In this document: in pieces, positions 17,018 to 26,526 of the stretch
Position numbering within the stretch: position 1 is the stretch's first letter
How the letters are laid out: every line of letters begins with the position of its first letter
The notes under the pieces: generated by a model
The model's input: the letters and a program-made list of their open reading frames with translations, nothing else
Database searches by the model: none
What the model was told of the DNA's origin: nothing
NCBI RefSeq assembly: GCF_000178855.1
Contig: NZ_ADVG01000004.1
Span: 186,001-250,000, forward strand
Length of the DNA stretch: 64,000 bases
Reading direction: 5' to 3'
DNA from: Ktedonobacter racemifer DSM 44963
GTDB taxonomy: Bacteria > Chloroflexota > Ktedonobacteria > Ktedonobacterales > Ktedonobacteraceae
Translations under genes and position numbers: made by a program

Positions 17018-17873
17018 GATATTGTCAACTTGGAACGTAGCTGAACAATATGTTAAAATAGCCTCATGAAAACAACCACCACTGCCCCCGATTACAGAGG
17101 CTACCGCTTTCCGCCTGAGATTATTAGCCATGCTGTTTGGCTGTATTTCCGCTTCTCACTCAGTTTTCGCGATGTCGAAGTGCTGCTGGCACAGCGCGGG
17201 ATCGTCGTGACCTACGAAACCGTGCGCCAGTGGTGCTTGAAGTTTGGGCAGACGTACGCCAACGAACTCCACCGGCGTCGCCCTCAGTGTGGGGACAAGT
17301 GACACCTGGATGAGGTCTTTCTCACCATCAATGGGAAAAGGTCGTATCTGTGGCGAGCCGTCGATCAGGACGGCAACGTGCTGGATATCCTGGTGCAGAG
17401 CCGGCGGAACACACACGCGGCGAAACGCTTTTTTCGCAAACTTCTCAAAGGGTTGCAATACGTTCCGCGCGTAATCATCACTGATAAATTGAAGAGTTAT
17501 GTGGCGGCCAAACGCGAGATCCTGCCTGGTGTAGAACATCGGCAGCACAAAGGCTGAACAACCGGGCGGAAAATTCGCACCAGCCCACGCGTCTACGAGA
17601 AAAGAAAATGTGAAGGTTCAAATCAGCAAAACACGCGCAACGCTTTCTTTCTGTATTTGGCCCTATCTCCCAACATTTTCAACCACCGAGACACCGTCTG
17701 AATGTTGGGGAATATCGTGCCCTTTTACAGGGCCGATTCCAGCAATGGAATGAGGTGACTGGAGTCAAGCAGGTCGCATAATTACCTCTCCCTCCCCACC
17801 TCTCATTACCCTTCCATTGCTTGTCTTATAGCTCATCAGTATATTCCGTTTTTGTAAATAAGTTGACAATACC
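17018..17873 (+). pseudogene. Decayed IS6 copy (transposase with nonsense and frameshift)
   Basis: Same layout as the element at 4682, here on the plus strand: left end GATATTGTCAACTT, right end TAAGTTGACAATACC at 17859-17873. The transposase starts MKTTTTAPDYRGYRFPPEII at 17066 but has TGA where the intact copy has Trp (CGDK-W-HLDE), at 17300. Further on the frame shifts around 17555 (HRQHKG / NNRAEN) and more changes follow. It is inactive and interrupts the ABC permease. Confidence 0.9.
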
Positions 17874-17886
17874 CAGCTACGTCCCC

Positions 17887-18078
17887 AAGTTGACAATACC
17901 GTTTCAAAGCCTCGGTGTATCACGCTCTCATGCAGGGACGATTCCAGGTGTGGAGCGAGGTGATAGGGATGAAGCAGCCGTGTAGCACCCCACCACCCGC
18001 CACTCACCACTCACCATTCTTTTTTTCCTCATCTTCTTTCTGAAAAGCTCTTCATTATTCTAACAAGTTGACAATACC
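17887..18078 (+). repeat. Two further IS6 right ends and a transposase 3' fragment
   Basis: AAGTTGACAATACC occurs at 17887-17900 and again at 18065-18078. Between them 17930-17985 encodes a tail resembling YRTILQGRFQQWNEV (here YHALMQGRFQVWSEV...). This is the last part of a third, diverged copy lying directly behind the first. Nested or tandem insertion followed by deletion explains it. Confidence 0.8.
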
Positions 18079-18177
18079 CCCAGGTGTGAGTTGCCAGAAA
18101 GAAGCTCTTTCGAGGCACACTCGTGGCAGCACCAGAGAAGCATTGCTCCCATGATAATGACGACTTCCAGAAGTCAT

Positions 18178-19005
18178 CTAACGCGGGAGAGAGAACTCCA
18201 TCAGTGGAACATCGTTGGGCGGCTCACGTACTTCCCTGTCCGCCTTATAGTGCGTCATCTTTAACATTGGTTCAATCAGGTCAATCGGCAGCGGGAAGAT
18301 AATCGTCGAATTCTTCTCCACCGCGATCTCTGTCAGCGTTTGTAGGTAGCGTAGTTGTAACGCCGCAGGCTGTGAGCCAATAATTTCAGCGGCTTGAGCC
18401 AACTGGGTCGAGGCCTGTAATTCTCCCTGAGCATGAATCACCTTCGCGCGCTTCTCGCGCTCTGCCTCCGCCTGCTTGGCCATGGCACGCTGCATAGTGG
18501 CAGGTAACTCAATATCCTTGATCTCAACTGCGGTCACTTTTACTCCCCATCTCCCCGTCTGCTCGTCAATGATGATTTGCAATTCACGGTTGACCTTGTT
18601 GCGCTGCGCCAATAGCTCATCCAGTTCCGATTGACCGAGAACGTTGCGCAAGGTCGTTTGACCAATCTGCGTGGTTGCCTGGTTAAAGTCCATCACATTG
18701 ACAATAGCCACAATGGGATCGACGACGTAGAAGTAGAGGACCGCTGTCACCTTGATCGTGACATTATCACGGGTGATGACCTCTTGTGGGGGAACTGTAT
18801 GCGTGATAATTCGCAAGTCGACCTTACTCACGCGTGAAATGAGTGGGGGAACGAAGATGAGCCCGGGACCCTTTGCTCCGATTAAACGTCCCAGCACGAA
18901 GATCACGCCGCGCTCATACTGCTGCACGATGCGAATCGCAGAAAGCGCGACGAACACTAACAAAACCACGATGACACCAAACACAAACACGGTAAAGAAC
19001 GTCAT
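18178..19005 (-). CDS. Slipin / SPFH-domain membrane protein (275 aa)
   Basis: Stomatin/slipin-type protein. One N-terminal TM hairpin (MTFFTVFVFGVIVVLLVFVA), then the SPFH domain with QQYERGVIFVLGRLIGAKGP, DLRIITHTVPPQEVITRDNV, and VAVIN-type strand YVVDPIVAIVNVMDFNQATT. A coiled-coil region with MAKQAEAEREKRAKVIHAQG and the C-terminal helix ALQLRYLQTLTEIA follow. These proteins oligomerise at the inner membrane and organise microdomains or protease partners. AGGAGG lies 6 nt before ATG 19005, which fixes the start against the longer 304-codon frame. No NfeD partner is seen next to it. Confidence 0.92.
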   Translation of the reverse strand: MTFFTVFVFGVIVVLLVFVALSAIRIVQQYERGVIFVLGRLIGAKGPGLIFVPPLISRVSKVDLRIITHTVPPQEVITRDNVTIKVTAVLYFYVVDPIVAIVNVMDFNQATTQIGQTTLRNVLGQSELDELLAQRNKVNRELQIIIDEQTGRWGVKVTAVEIKDIELPATMQRAMAKQAEAEREKRAKVIHAQGELQASTQLAQAAEIIGSQPAALQLRYLQTLTEIAVEKNSTIIFPLPIDLIEPMLKMTHYKADREVREPPNDVPLMEFSLPR

Positions 19006-19024
19006 GGCAAGCCTCCTGATGGCG

Positions 19025-19228
19025 TTATAGCTGTACAAGGTGCCGAGGTGAAAGGCTCCCCATCTCAAACGCGGCGTCAGATGCGCCGCCATCGTCGAGC
19101 CAACGCCCTATTGCCTCGGTCTCGGATGCGTTGCCATCATCACGCCAGCGTTCCGTTACCTCAGCCTCAGAAATCACCTCGAGGAAGTTGTTATCAGGAA
19201 GGGAGGTTCTGACTCTCGTTTCCCGCAT
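19025..19228 (-). CDS. Possible small acidic protein (67 aa)
   Basis: From ATG 19228 the frame reads MRETRVRTSLPDNNFLEVIS and then two similar segments, RWRDDGNASETE and RWLDDGGASDAA, suggesting an internal duplication. It ends 19 nt before the slipin start on the same strand, so it could be cotranscribed. The ribosome site is weak (CCAGGTA). Unrecognised. Confidence 0.3.
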   Translation of the reverse strand: MRETRVRTSLPDNNFLEVISEAEVTERWRDDGNASETEAIGRWLDDGGASDAAFEMGSLSPRHLVQL

Positions 19229-20177
19229 TACCTGGGTTGCAGGAGAAACGCATGGTCTTCCTCGCTCCTGGTCATAGCAGTCATAGACCATCTGATCAGT
19301 GCGCTTTGGGTGCGGTTTCTGCCCTGGAGGAGAGTGGGCAACCTGCGAGCCGGACCTGGATGCCGGCCATGCCGGGTAGACACACTGAGTTTGAGCATGC
19401 CTCTCCGACATGATCGTCCCTGCGAGGTTTCAATATCTTCTCTCGTAGAAGAACCCTGCATAGATGGAGAGACCCCTTGAACGGCCACGACTGTTTCTGT
19501 ATGCGCATACGGTTGTGAGTTTCTCATCGCCTTGACTGGCGCGTATGTTTCTTGAATGATGCTCCATAGAAGTTGCCTTTTCTGCTAGAAACAAGAGGAA
19601 CGCTTCTTCTGCTGAAGGCGTGTCAACCGGGAGCGGACTCTTGAAACAGTGTCATCGAATAAATTGTGTCGCTTTTTCTCAGTGGGCTCATTGGCGCCGG
19701 TCCTGTATTTCCCTGAACCAGAGAAGACCTTTCAGGAGGACGAAGAGCACCAAGAGGAGAATGAAGAGTTGCATACTCATGTGATCCTGTATTGTTTGCC
19801 TCGTGCGAAGCTGACTCTGATCCCGTCCATCTTGGGAGACAAAAGATCACCTCCCAGTTTCTCGCCATTGAGACCGAGCAAGCGATCTTTTTGCATCCTG
19901 AAAAATGTGCCTGCGGATACCTGTTCTCCTCATAATAGAGTATACAAATGGCGTGAGATAAAGCAAGCTCAACGCTGCTTGCTTGGATTAATTTCCTTCT
20001 GGGTATTTCTCAAGAGAGGCAAGAAGAAACCAATTGGCAAGCAGCTGCCTGCAGTAGTTGAATAAAAGGGTTGTGTTGCAAGAATTATGAAGAAATCAAA
20101 AGAAGAATGAAGTTCCTTCCTGGTGTCGTTTAAGCGACCACTCCAAAGAACCTGGCAATGAAGGCATTCTGGCCTCG
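19229..20177. other. Mostly gene-free stretch
   Basis: About 950 bp with overlapping short frames on both strands and no convincing gene, apart from the tiny membrane peptide frame at 19688-19780 listed separately. Confidence 0.35.
19688..19780 (-). CDS. Possible single-TM micropeptide (30 aa)
   Basis: MSMQLFILLLVLFVLLKGLL followed by WFREIQDRRQ and stop: a single hydrophobic helix with a basic tail, in an otherwise empty region. AGGA precedes the ATG by 4 nt. Below usual calling length. It could be chance hydrophobicity. Confidence 0.25.
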   Translation of the reverse strand: MSMQLFILLLVLFVLLKGLLWFREIQDRRQ

Positions 20178-20340
20178 GGTATTGTCAACTTAATTACAAC
20201 TGTAGAGCTTATAGAAGAGAAACAGACCTCAAAGTGGGGATTGTGCCCTGTTTCTTGCCCTTGTTTGTTCGAGAATTCTGGCTGATATGGCATCGAAGTG
20301 GTGAAAGCTCATCAACAAAAAAATTTAAGTTGACAATACC
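20178..20340. repeat. 163-bp MITE with IS6-type (4682) ends
   Basis: GGTATTGTCAACTTA at 20178-20192 and its complement at 20326-20340 match the terminal repeats of the intact IS6 element at 4682-5542 exactly. The interior has no transposase. It lies 43 nt before the DUF2891 gene and could be mobilised in trans. No target duplication seen. Confidence 0.8.
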
Positions 20341-20383
20341 CCAAAATTTACAGCAAAGGTAAGAAAAAACTGAGGGGAGCAAA

Positions 20384-21463
20384 ATGATGGATAGTATCAC
20401 TCAATGGGATACGGTATTATGTGCCAACGCAACTGACTATGTGCGTGTGGCACTGAACAATATCGAGCGAGAATTTCCGTACGCTGTTCACAATGTAATG
20501 CAGACACCCGGTGATTTCCCACACCGGCCTCGCGAGCAATCACCAGCTTTTTATGGCAGTTTCGATTGGCATTCCTGTGTAGAAATGCACTGGTTATTGG
20601 TGCGGCTTTTGCGCCGTGCTGGCGACATTGTGCCCCAACAGGAGATTCGTGCCGCTCTAGATGAACACTTCACCGCAGAGGCATTGGCAGCAGAGGCGGC
20701 GTTCATCGGCCATCCGATGAATGGTAGCCGCGAACGCCCCTATGGTTGGGGGTGGGCATTACAACTGGTGCATGAAATTATAACTTGGGATGATCCCGAT
20801 GCGCGGCGCTGGGCAACGAACATTGCTCCACTAGCCGAAGCGTTAACAAATAATTTTTTACATTGGTTGCCAAAAGCGACCTATCCAGTACGGCATGGTG
20901 TACATTCCAATAGTGCCTTCGGACTCTCGCGGTCACTGCCCTATGCCTATGAACGAGCGCGAGCTGGTGATGCCGCACTGCTCGAAGCCATTACTGCTAA
21001 CGCTCACCGATGGTATGATGGCGATACCAATTATCCCGGTCAATTTGAACCATCGGGGACAGACTTTCTATCACCTACATTGGTCGAGGCTGAACTGATG
21101 TTGCAACTTCTGCCATCTGACAGATTTGCTGGCTGGTTGGCTGCCTTCCTACCCGGGATTACGGACGAAAAACCAGCGGCCCTGTTTACTCCGGCAGTCG
21201 TTTCAGATGCCAGCGATGGTTTCATAGCTCACCTGCATGGGCTTAATGCCAGTCGTGCCTGGTGCTGGCGTCGCATCGCTGAGAGCCTTCCTGCAGGAGA
21301 TCCACGGATCGAGCCTGCGCTGGCGGCCGCATGGACACATGCGCATGCAGCTCTCCCACATGCCACGGGTGATGACTATATGGTCGACCACTGGCTGGTC
21401 TGTTTTGTTGTACTTATGCTTAGCGAAAGCCATCAAGTTCATAAACACATGCGAGGCGCGTAG
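20384..21463 (+). CDS. DUF2891 family protein (359 aa)
   Basis: Family hallmarks are REFPYAVHNVMQTPGDFPHR, PAFYGSFDWHSCVEMHWLLV and DTNYPGQFEPSGTDFLSP. The protein is all-helical, likely an alpha/alpha barrel, with many His/Trp/Asp residues as in glycan-processing enzymes. No biochemical role is established for the family. GAGGGGAG precedes ATG 20384, and a second ATG follows directly. The MITE at 20178-20340 sits where its promoter should be and may supply or alter expression. Confidence 0.85.
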   Translation: MMDSITQWDTVLCANATDYVRVALNNIEREFPYAVHNVMQTPGDFPHRPREQSPAFYGSFDWHSCVEMHWLLVRLLRRAGDIVPQQEIRAALDEHFTAEALAAEAAFIGHPMNGSRERPYGWGWALQLVHEIITWDDPDARRWATNIAPLAEALTNNFLHWLPKATYPVRHGVHSNSAFGLSRSLPYAYERARAGDAALLEAITANAHRWYDGDTNYPGQFEPSGTDFLSPTLVEAELMLQLLPSDRFAGWLAAFLPGITDEKPAALFTPAVVSDASDGFIAHLHGLNASRAWCWRRIAESLPAGDPRIEPALAAAWTHAHAALPHATGDDYMVDHWLVCFVVLMLSESHQVHKHMRGA

Positions 21464-21502
21464 CTATCCTCGGCAGGAAAGGCAGATCAGGGGGCTTATT
21501 CC

Positions 21503-21663
21503 GGTAGTGTTGCAAAAAATTTTGAGCTGAGAAAGCGGAGCAAGTAATTACGGCATAAGAATCACTATTGCAAAAAAAATGTGAATGTTTTGCATCTTTT
21601 CCTCGTGGACTCCGCTCATATATATGCTCAATTTGCTGAGCTTTAATTTTTTGCAACACTACC
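21503..21663. repeat. 161-bp MITE with IS26-like ends, copy 1
   Basis: GGTAGTGTTGCAAAAAATT at 21503 is mirrored by AATTTTTTGCAACACTACC ending at 21663. The end resembles that of IS6-family IS26 (GGCACTGTTGCAAA, known). No coding capacity. A second copy with similar interior is at 57170-57329. Confidence 0.85.
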
Positions 21664-21722
21664 GTACCCTGTGCCGAAACCAGGAAGAACGCGCTTGCTT
21701 CCCAGCCTAGCATGAATGCCTT

Positions 21723-22487
21723 TTACACCTCCACATCCGCAAGAGACTCTCGTACCCATGTGGAACGATAGGGAAAGCGCTCTGCCTGTTCTCGCGTGGT
21801 AACGCCTGTGAGTACCAGAATGGTCCGCATGCCGCTCTCAATTCCAGCGATAATGTCGGTATCCATGCGATCACCAATCATTACAGCATCCCCGGAATGC
21901 ACATGAAGGGAGTGCAGAGCAGTGCGCATCATCAGCGGATTCGGTTTGCCAATAGAGTAAGGCTTGACACCTGTCGCGGCAGTGATCAGCGCTGCCACGG
22001 CGCCGGTTCCAGGAACAATTCCCCCTTCTCCAGGACTCGCTACGTCGGGGTTGGTGGCAATGAAACGGGCACCCGCATTGACGAAACGAATAGCTCGCGT
22101 AATGCGCTCGAAGCTATAGGTATTCGTCTCACCCAGTACCACATACTCAGGTTCCTGATCAATCAGAACGTAGCCGGTGTCATGTAATGCCGTCGTTAAC
22201 CCGGCCTCGCCAATGGCGTATGCCCGCCCACCGGGTCGCTGCATATGCAGAAACTGGGCGGTCGCCAGGGCGGAAGTAAAGATTGCTTCGTGCGGCAAAT
22301 CCAGCCCCATAAAGGACAATCGCACTTGCAGATCGCGCGGAGTGTACCGCGAGTTATTTGTCAGAATCAAGTACGGGATCTTCTGAGCCTGGAGATGCTG
22401 GATAAAATCTTTTGCACCAGGGAGAAGTGTGTTTCCCCGTACAATCACTCCATCCATATCTATCAAGTAATTTTTGCTCCCATCCAT
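21723..22487 (-). CDS. HAD-IIA (NagD-like) sugar/nitrophenyl phosphatase (254 aa)
   Basis: Haloacid-dehalogenase phosphatase. Motif I LIDMDGVIV, motif II LTNNSRYTPRD, motif III with GKPNP near IGKPNPLMMRTAL, motif IV MIGDRMDTDIIAG. The cap between motifs II and III (ATNPDVASPGEGGIVPGTGA) is the IIA type, as in NagD and p-nitrophenyl phosphatases. The start is placed at ATG 22487 (MDGSKNYLIDMDG), which puts motif I at the usual distance. The frame is open back to 22535. Cytoplasmic. It would dephosphorylate small phosphate esters. The physiological substrate cannot be told. Confidence 0.9.
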   Translation of the reverse strand: MDGSKNYLIDMDGVIVRGNTLLPGAKDFIQHLQAQKIPYLILTNNSRYTPRDLQVRLSFMGLDLPHEAIFTSALATAQFLHMQRPGGRAYAIGEAGLTTALHDTGYVLIDQEPEYVVLGETNTYSFERITRAIRFVNAGARFIATNPDVASPGEGGIVPGTGAVAALITAATGVKPYSIGKPNPLMMRTALHSLHVHSGDAVMIGDRMDTDIIAGIESGMRTILVLTGVTTREQAERFPYRSTWVRESLADVEV

Positions 22488-22626
22488 ACTGTTTCTCTCT
22501 GGTTTATCTTTCATTGGAATACGACTCTTTTTCATATGAAACAGAATAAGAAAACAAAAATCCTTCTAACAGATATTATGCATGAGTGTCACTGCTGCTG
22601 TGTTTTCCGTTCTGGTACCTCTTCTT

Positions 22627-24006
22627 TCAGGATTCCCTCCCGGGCTTTCGGTTTGCCATCGGCTCTGGGGCACTCATGTGCTGTGACAGCTCGGTCTCCA
22701 GGCGTAACTGTCCGGTCTCAGGACCGAGAAAGCCGGAGAGAAGCCAGTCCGCCACCAACCGTATCCGCCTGGTCCACGAAGGATTGCGCAGCAAGTACAC
22801 CAGGTGCCAGAGAATCCACGCGGGGAGCCCTCCAAAAGTGAGCGAACCCACCTGCGCTACGCCTGTCTCATGGCCCAGCAGCGCCAGGTGGCCAAGCGGT
22901 GTGTATCGGTAGGGCAGTGCTGGTTGGTTCGTGCACTCCCTGGCAAGAACCTTGCCCACGTAAGCCCCCTGCTGACGTGCTGCCTGAGCGGTTGGTGGCA
23001 CGGGAGCTTTGGTGATCGAATCGTACGCCCAGGCGCAATCGCCGATCACGTAGACATCCTGATACTCGGGGATGCGAAGGTGGTCATCGACGAGGACAGC
23101 ACCATTGCGTGCGTGCGGTACAGGCAGGTGACAGACCACCTCGGGTGCGGTGATTCCTGCCGCCCAGAAGAGTGTCCGCGCAGGAATAGTCCCCGAACTG
23201 GTGAGCACCGCCCTCCCCTCTACGCCAGTGATCGATCTCCCTGTCAGCACCTCGATCCCCTCCCGCTTGAGTGCTCGATAGACCAGGTGAGACGTGCGGG
23301 GGTCGCTCATGGGAAGGATGCGCTCGGCTCGTCCAACCATGACCACGCGAACGGGCGCATCGGCTAGCCATGGATATGCCCTGAAGAGCCCAGTGAGGAG
23401 GTAGTCATGGACGATCGCTGCCAATTCAGCCCCGGTATCGCCTGCGCCCCCGACAACGAACGTGAGCCATTCCTGTCGCTCCGCCGGGTCGGTGGCGTAA
23501 TGGGCGGATTCAATGGCATCGATGAGGTGATTGCGCAACTGCAAGGCGTCGGCTGGGGTGTGAAACGGGAGCGCATGCTGGCGCAGGCCAGGGAGGTCTG
23601 GCACAGCCGTGCGGCTGCCCAGGGCTATCACAAGAATATCGTATGGAAGAGAGCCCTGCGATGTTCGTACCTCCTTCTGGTCGAGATCAATCTGCTCAAT
23701 CTCAGCGTGCCGGACAAAGAATTGTCTGCCCTTTTGGAAATCGCGGATGGGGATGACCACGTTATTGGGGTTCGCACGCCCGTTCGCTACTGTCCACAAC
23801 AATGGCGTAAACAGTAGATCGTTATTGCGGTCGATGACCATGACCCGTATATTGTTCAAGGCTTTGAGCTCCCGCCCTAGTTGAAGCGCGAGGGTCAACC
23901 CACTATATCCAGCACCAAGGATGAGTATTCGGGTGCTCGCGCGACGATACATCTCCTCGTTCTCACGTACCTGTTCTGACTTCTGTTTGTCTCGCCGAGG
24001 CCGCAT
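22627..24006 (-). CDS. Type II NADH dehydrogenase-like flavoprotein (459 aa)
   Basis: Two-dinucleotide-binding flavoprotein of the NDH-2 family, which passes electrons from NADH to quinone without pumping protons. FAD motif RILILGAGYSGLTLALQLG, second motif VVGGAGDTGAELAAIVHDYL, and C-terminal FAD contact VYVIGDCAWAYD. The conserved AARQQGAYVGKVLARE (quinone side) and a C-terminal amphipathic/hydrophobic part (AWILWHLVYLLRNPSWTRRI) support membrane attachment. AGGTGA precedes ATG 24006. A second ATG (MYRRASTR) has GAGGAG directly abutting and is less likely. It stands alone on the minus strand. Confidence 0.88.
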   Translation of the reverse strand: MRPRRDKQKSEQVRENEEMYRRASTRILILGAGYSGLTLALQLGRELKALNNIRVMVIDRNNDLLFTPLLWTVANGRANPNNVVIPIRDFQKGRQFFVRHAEIEQIDLDQKEVRTSQGSLPYDILVIALGSRTAVPDLPGLRQHALPFHTPADALQLRNHLIDAIESAHYATDPAERQEWLTFVVGGAGDTGAELAAIVHDYLLTGLFRAYPWLADAPVRVVMVGRAERILPMSDPRTSHLVYRALKREGIEVLTGRSITGVEGRAVLTSSGTIPARTLFWAAGITAPEVVCHLPVPHARNGAVLVDDHLRIPEYQDVYVIGDCAWAYDSITKAPVPPTAQAARQQGAYVGKVLARECTNQPALPYRYTPLGHLALLGHETGVAQVGSLTFGGLPAWILWHLVYLLRNPSWTRRIRLVADWLLSGFLGPETGQLRLETELSQHMSAPEPMANRKPGRES

Positions 24007-24128
24007 CAGTCACCTGCTCGCGAGGGCTGCCGCTACCGCCGCAGCCAATGTCAACATCTTTCGCATCCGATTTTCCTCTCGCTGTACGCGGAAAATACCT
24101 GTGTGTGCATCAAGTGTAGGAACTCTTC

Positions 24129-25258
24129 CTAACGCGTTCGAAGAACCTTTCGTTTATGGTCAATGCTGGCAAGCAGTGCACAGAAGGAATCTGCAAACCG
24201 CTGCACGCCTTCCTCCTGGAGTTGCTGGGTGACCTGATCATAGTGGATTCCTTCTTCTTCGAGCGCAGCAAGCGCAGCTTTTGCTTCTGGAAGGGCATCC
24301 TCGAGAGAGTAGCGCACCCGGCCGTGATCGCGAAAGTTCTCGATGGTCTTGAGCGGCATGGTGTCAATCGTATCGGGGCCGATCAGTTCCTCTGCGTAGA
24401 GCACATCCCGGTACGCCGGGTTTTTCGTGCTGGTGCTGGCCCACAGCGGCCGCTGTTTCTCCGCTCCCAGATGTTTGAGAACCTCAAAGCGTCTATTCGC
24501 GAACAGCCGTTTGAATTCCTGATAGATCAGGCGAGCGTTGGCGATAGCAATCTTGCCCTGCAGACCCCTGAGTTTTTGCTGCTCGGCGTGGAGGCTGATG
24601 GTTTTGATTTTGTCCTCGATCAGTTGATCGACCAACACATCTACACGGCTGACAAAGAAACTGGCGACTGAGGCGATACGCTTGATGTCCTGCCCTTTCG
24701 TTCTACGTTCTTCCAACGCGCTCAGATACGCCTCGACCACCTGGCGGTAGTTCTCGATCGAGAAAATGAGCGTAATGTTGATGTTTATTCCTTCGACAAG
24801 CGCCTGATGTATAGCCGGGATGCCTGCCGGTGTCGCGGGGATTTTGATCATCACGTTCGGACTATTGAGCGCCTTCCACAGCCGCCGTGTCTCCGCCAGG
24901 GTACCTGCGGTATCGTACGCCAGCAAGGGTGAGACTTCGATACTCACGTACCCGTCCCGTCCATCTGTCTGTTCATAAATGAAGCGGAGTATTTGAGCTG
25001 CTTTCATCACATCCGTCAGTGCAAGTGCCTCATAGACCTCTTGAGCGTTCTTTCCCTCTCCTAACAATTGCTGCATCTGCTCGTCATAGGCTGTATCTTT
25101 ACTGATTGGCTGTTCGAAAATGGTAGGATTCCCTGTTGCTCCTGTAATACCATCCTCATTGATCAGCCGCACAAAGAAGCCGAAAGCAGTTCACTCCGGT
25201 CAATGGTATCGTACCAGACACTTTGTCCGAGTTCTTTCAATTGCAGTAAGGGATTCAT
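24129..25258 (-). pseudogene. tal: Transaldolase with N-terminal frameshift
   Basis: Nearly complete transaldolase. From ATG 25258 the frame MNPLLQLKELGQSVWYDTID stops after 31 codons (SLCG-stop). One frame away, VRLINEDGITGATGNPTIFE continues to the normal end at 24129. The intact paralogue at 33335 runs through this point without break, so a single base was lost near 25190 (or the sequence has an error). The active-site lysine is present in VMIKIPATPAG. Starting from the GTG at 25172 would drop the first 31 residues, including a beta strand. Transaldolase links the pentose phosphate pathway and glycolysis. Confidence 0.85.
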
Positions 25259-25319
25259 GTGTCGGTGTCTCCTTTTGGATCTTTTCTGCTGGCGACTTCT
25301 AATCCAGTCAGTTGCTCGG

Positions 25320-25529
25320 TTAACGTGAATTTACACGTTTAAAAATTCGTTGCATGTTCTTGAGCTGATCCATTGCAAGGCTCAATTCTGCCTCTTGAGC
25401 TAAATCGTCCCCGACTCGTCCTGTCAACTGTATGAGTCCTCTTTCCTTGCTGGTGCTCCACTCTATGCGCCACACGCAGCGGCATATAGGGTGGAGAGCG
25501 GCTCCTGGTGTTGAAGCGGAGAGCTTCAC
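25320..25529 (-). CDS. Short BON-like hypothetical fragment (69 aa)
   Basis: The segment IEWSTSKERGLIQLTGRVGD DLAQEAELSL resembles a BON-domain strand/turn (xxGxVxLxGxVxxxxxxxxA). The start is weak (GTG) and no good ribosome site is seen. It lies between the frameshifted transaldolase and the dead EF-P-like gene, so may be a remnant too. Confidence 0.3.
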   Translation of the reverse strand: MKLSASTPGAALHPICRCVWRIEWSTSKERGLIQLTGRVGDDLAQEAELSLAMDQLKNMQRIFKRVNSR

Positions 25530-25539
25530 AAAACTCGCT

Positions 25540-26083
25540 CTATATATTCCCCATTCTCCGTATTGACGCGGATTCGATCGCCTGGGGAAATGAAGGGGGA
25601 ACCTCTACTACCAGACCGGTCTCTAGGCGCGCTGGCCCCTCCATCGTGGCGCGCCAGTGGCGACCAGACATCTCAACATCCTTAACGCGCATCACGACCG
25701 ATGGAGGTAAATCTACTCCAACCGGTTCGCCATTGAGCAGAAGAAGGTCGAGTTGCAAGCCATCGACGATATATTTGCTCGCTTCGCCAAGCATCTCAGC
25801 AGGAAACATTATTTCATCCGAGATGGTGGGATCCACGAAGTGGTACAGCTCTCTATTCTAATACATGAAGACCACCGGGAGGCGCTCAATTGGAACCAAT
25901 TTGAGCTTGGTGTCAGCCTCCAGTGTCCGTTCAATAACGGCGTGCGTCCGTAAATGACGCAGCTTCAACCAGAGTTTCGGCTCGGTTTGGGCTCTTACGA
26001 GGCGGCGCCAATCAAGGACCATATAAGGCTCCCCCTTAATCTCGAGTACAAGACCTTTTTCCATTTCCTTCGGCGAAAATCAT
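25540..26083 (-). pseudogene. Decayed EF-P-like gene (paralogue of 36248-36823)
   Basis: A good site GGGAGGATTTC precedes ATG 26083, but the frame MIFAEGNGK shifts in an A-run before GLVLEIKGEPYMVLDW, and a TAG at 25855-25857 replaces the Trp of the intact copy (FTHW-D versus FMY-stop-N). After the stop homology continues (ELYHFVDPTISDE, PAEMLGEASKYIVDGLQL, VMRVKDVEMSGRHWRATMEG) to the normal end. Two independent lesions make a sequencing artefact less likely here. Confidence 0.88.
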
Positions 26084-26526
26084 GAAATCCTCCCCGTAAG
26101 CGATGTACACAACTTCTGCTTGATTGGTCTGGTACCAAATAGCCTTCTTTTATAGAGAGCACGTCTGGTTATGGGAAAAGGTCTCACCGAAAGAACGGGA
26201 GCATCTCTACGCTGCCGCGCTTATGTTACTTCGCGAAGAAAGATATTATCCCCTGGTACTTGAAGGATCTCAGGGAGGTTCGATTTTATCAAAGGCCATT
26301 CCTCTTCTTTATAGATATGAATTATTTATGGCATTGACAAAGGTTTTTATTTATGATATTTGTTATTTTTTAGTTAATTAATAGTATACCCGCGTTTACA
26401 GTATAGATGGGCATTAAGATTTCATCACCTTGCAAGATTAGATACAAGAACTTCATAAAGGCAGTAGAGTATAAAGGTCCCTCCAGACCATCGTGACGAA
26501 GTTGGCCTAAAAGAAGGAGAATTGCC
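26084..26526. other. AT-rich intergenic stretch
   Basis: About 440 bp. An 85-codon frame at 26124-26381 lacks a ribosome site and recognisable features. Nothing else is supported. The promoter of the aldo/keto reductase gene should lie near the right end. Confidence 0.35.
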
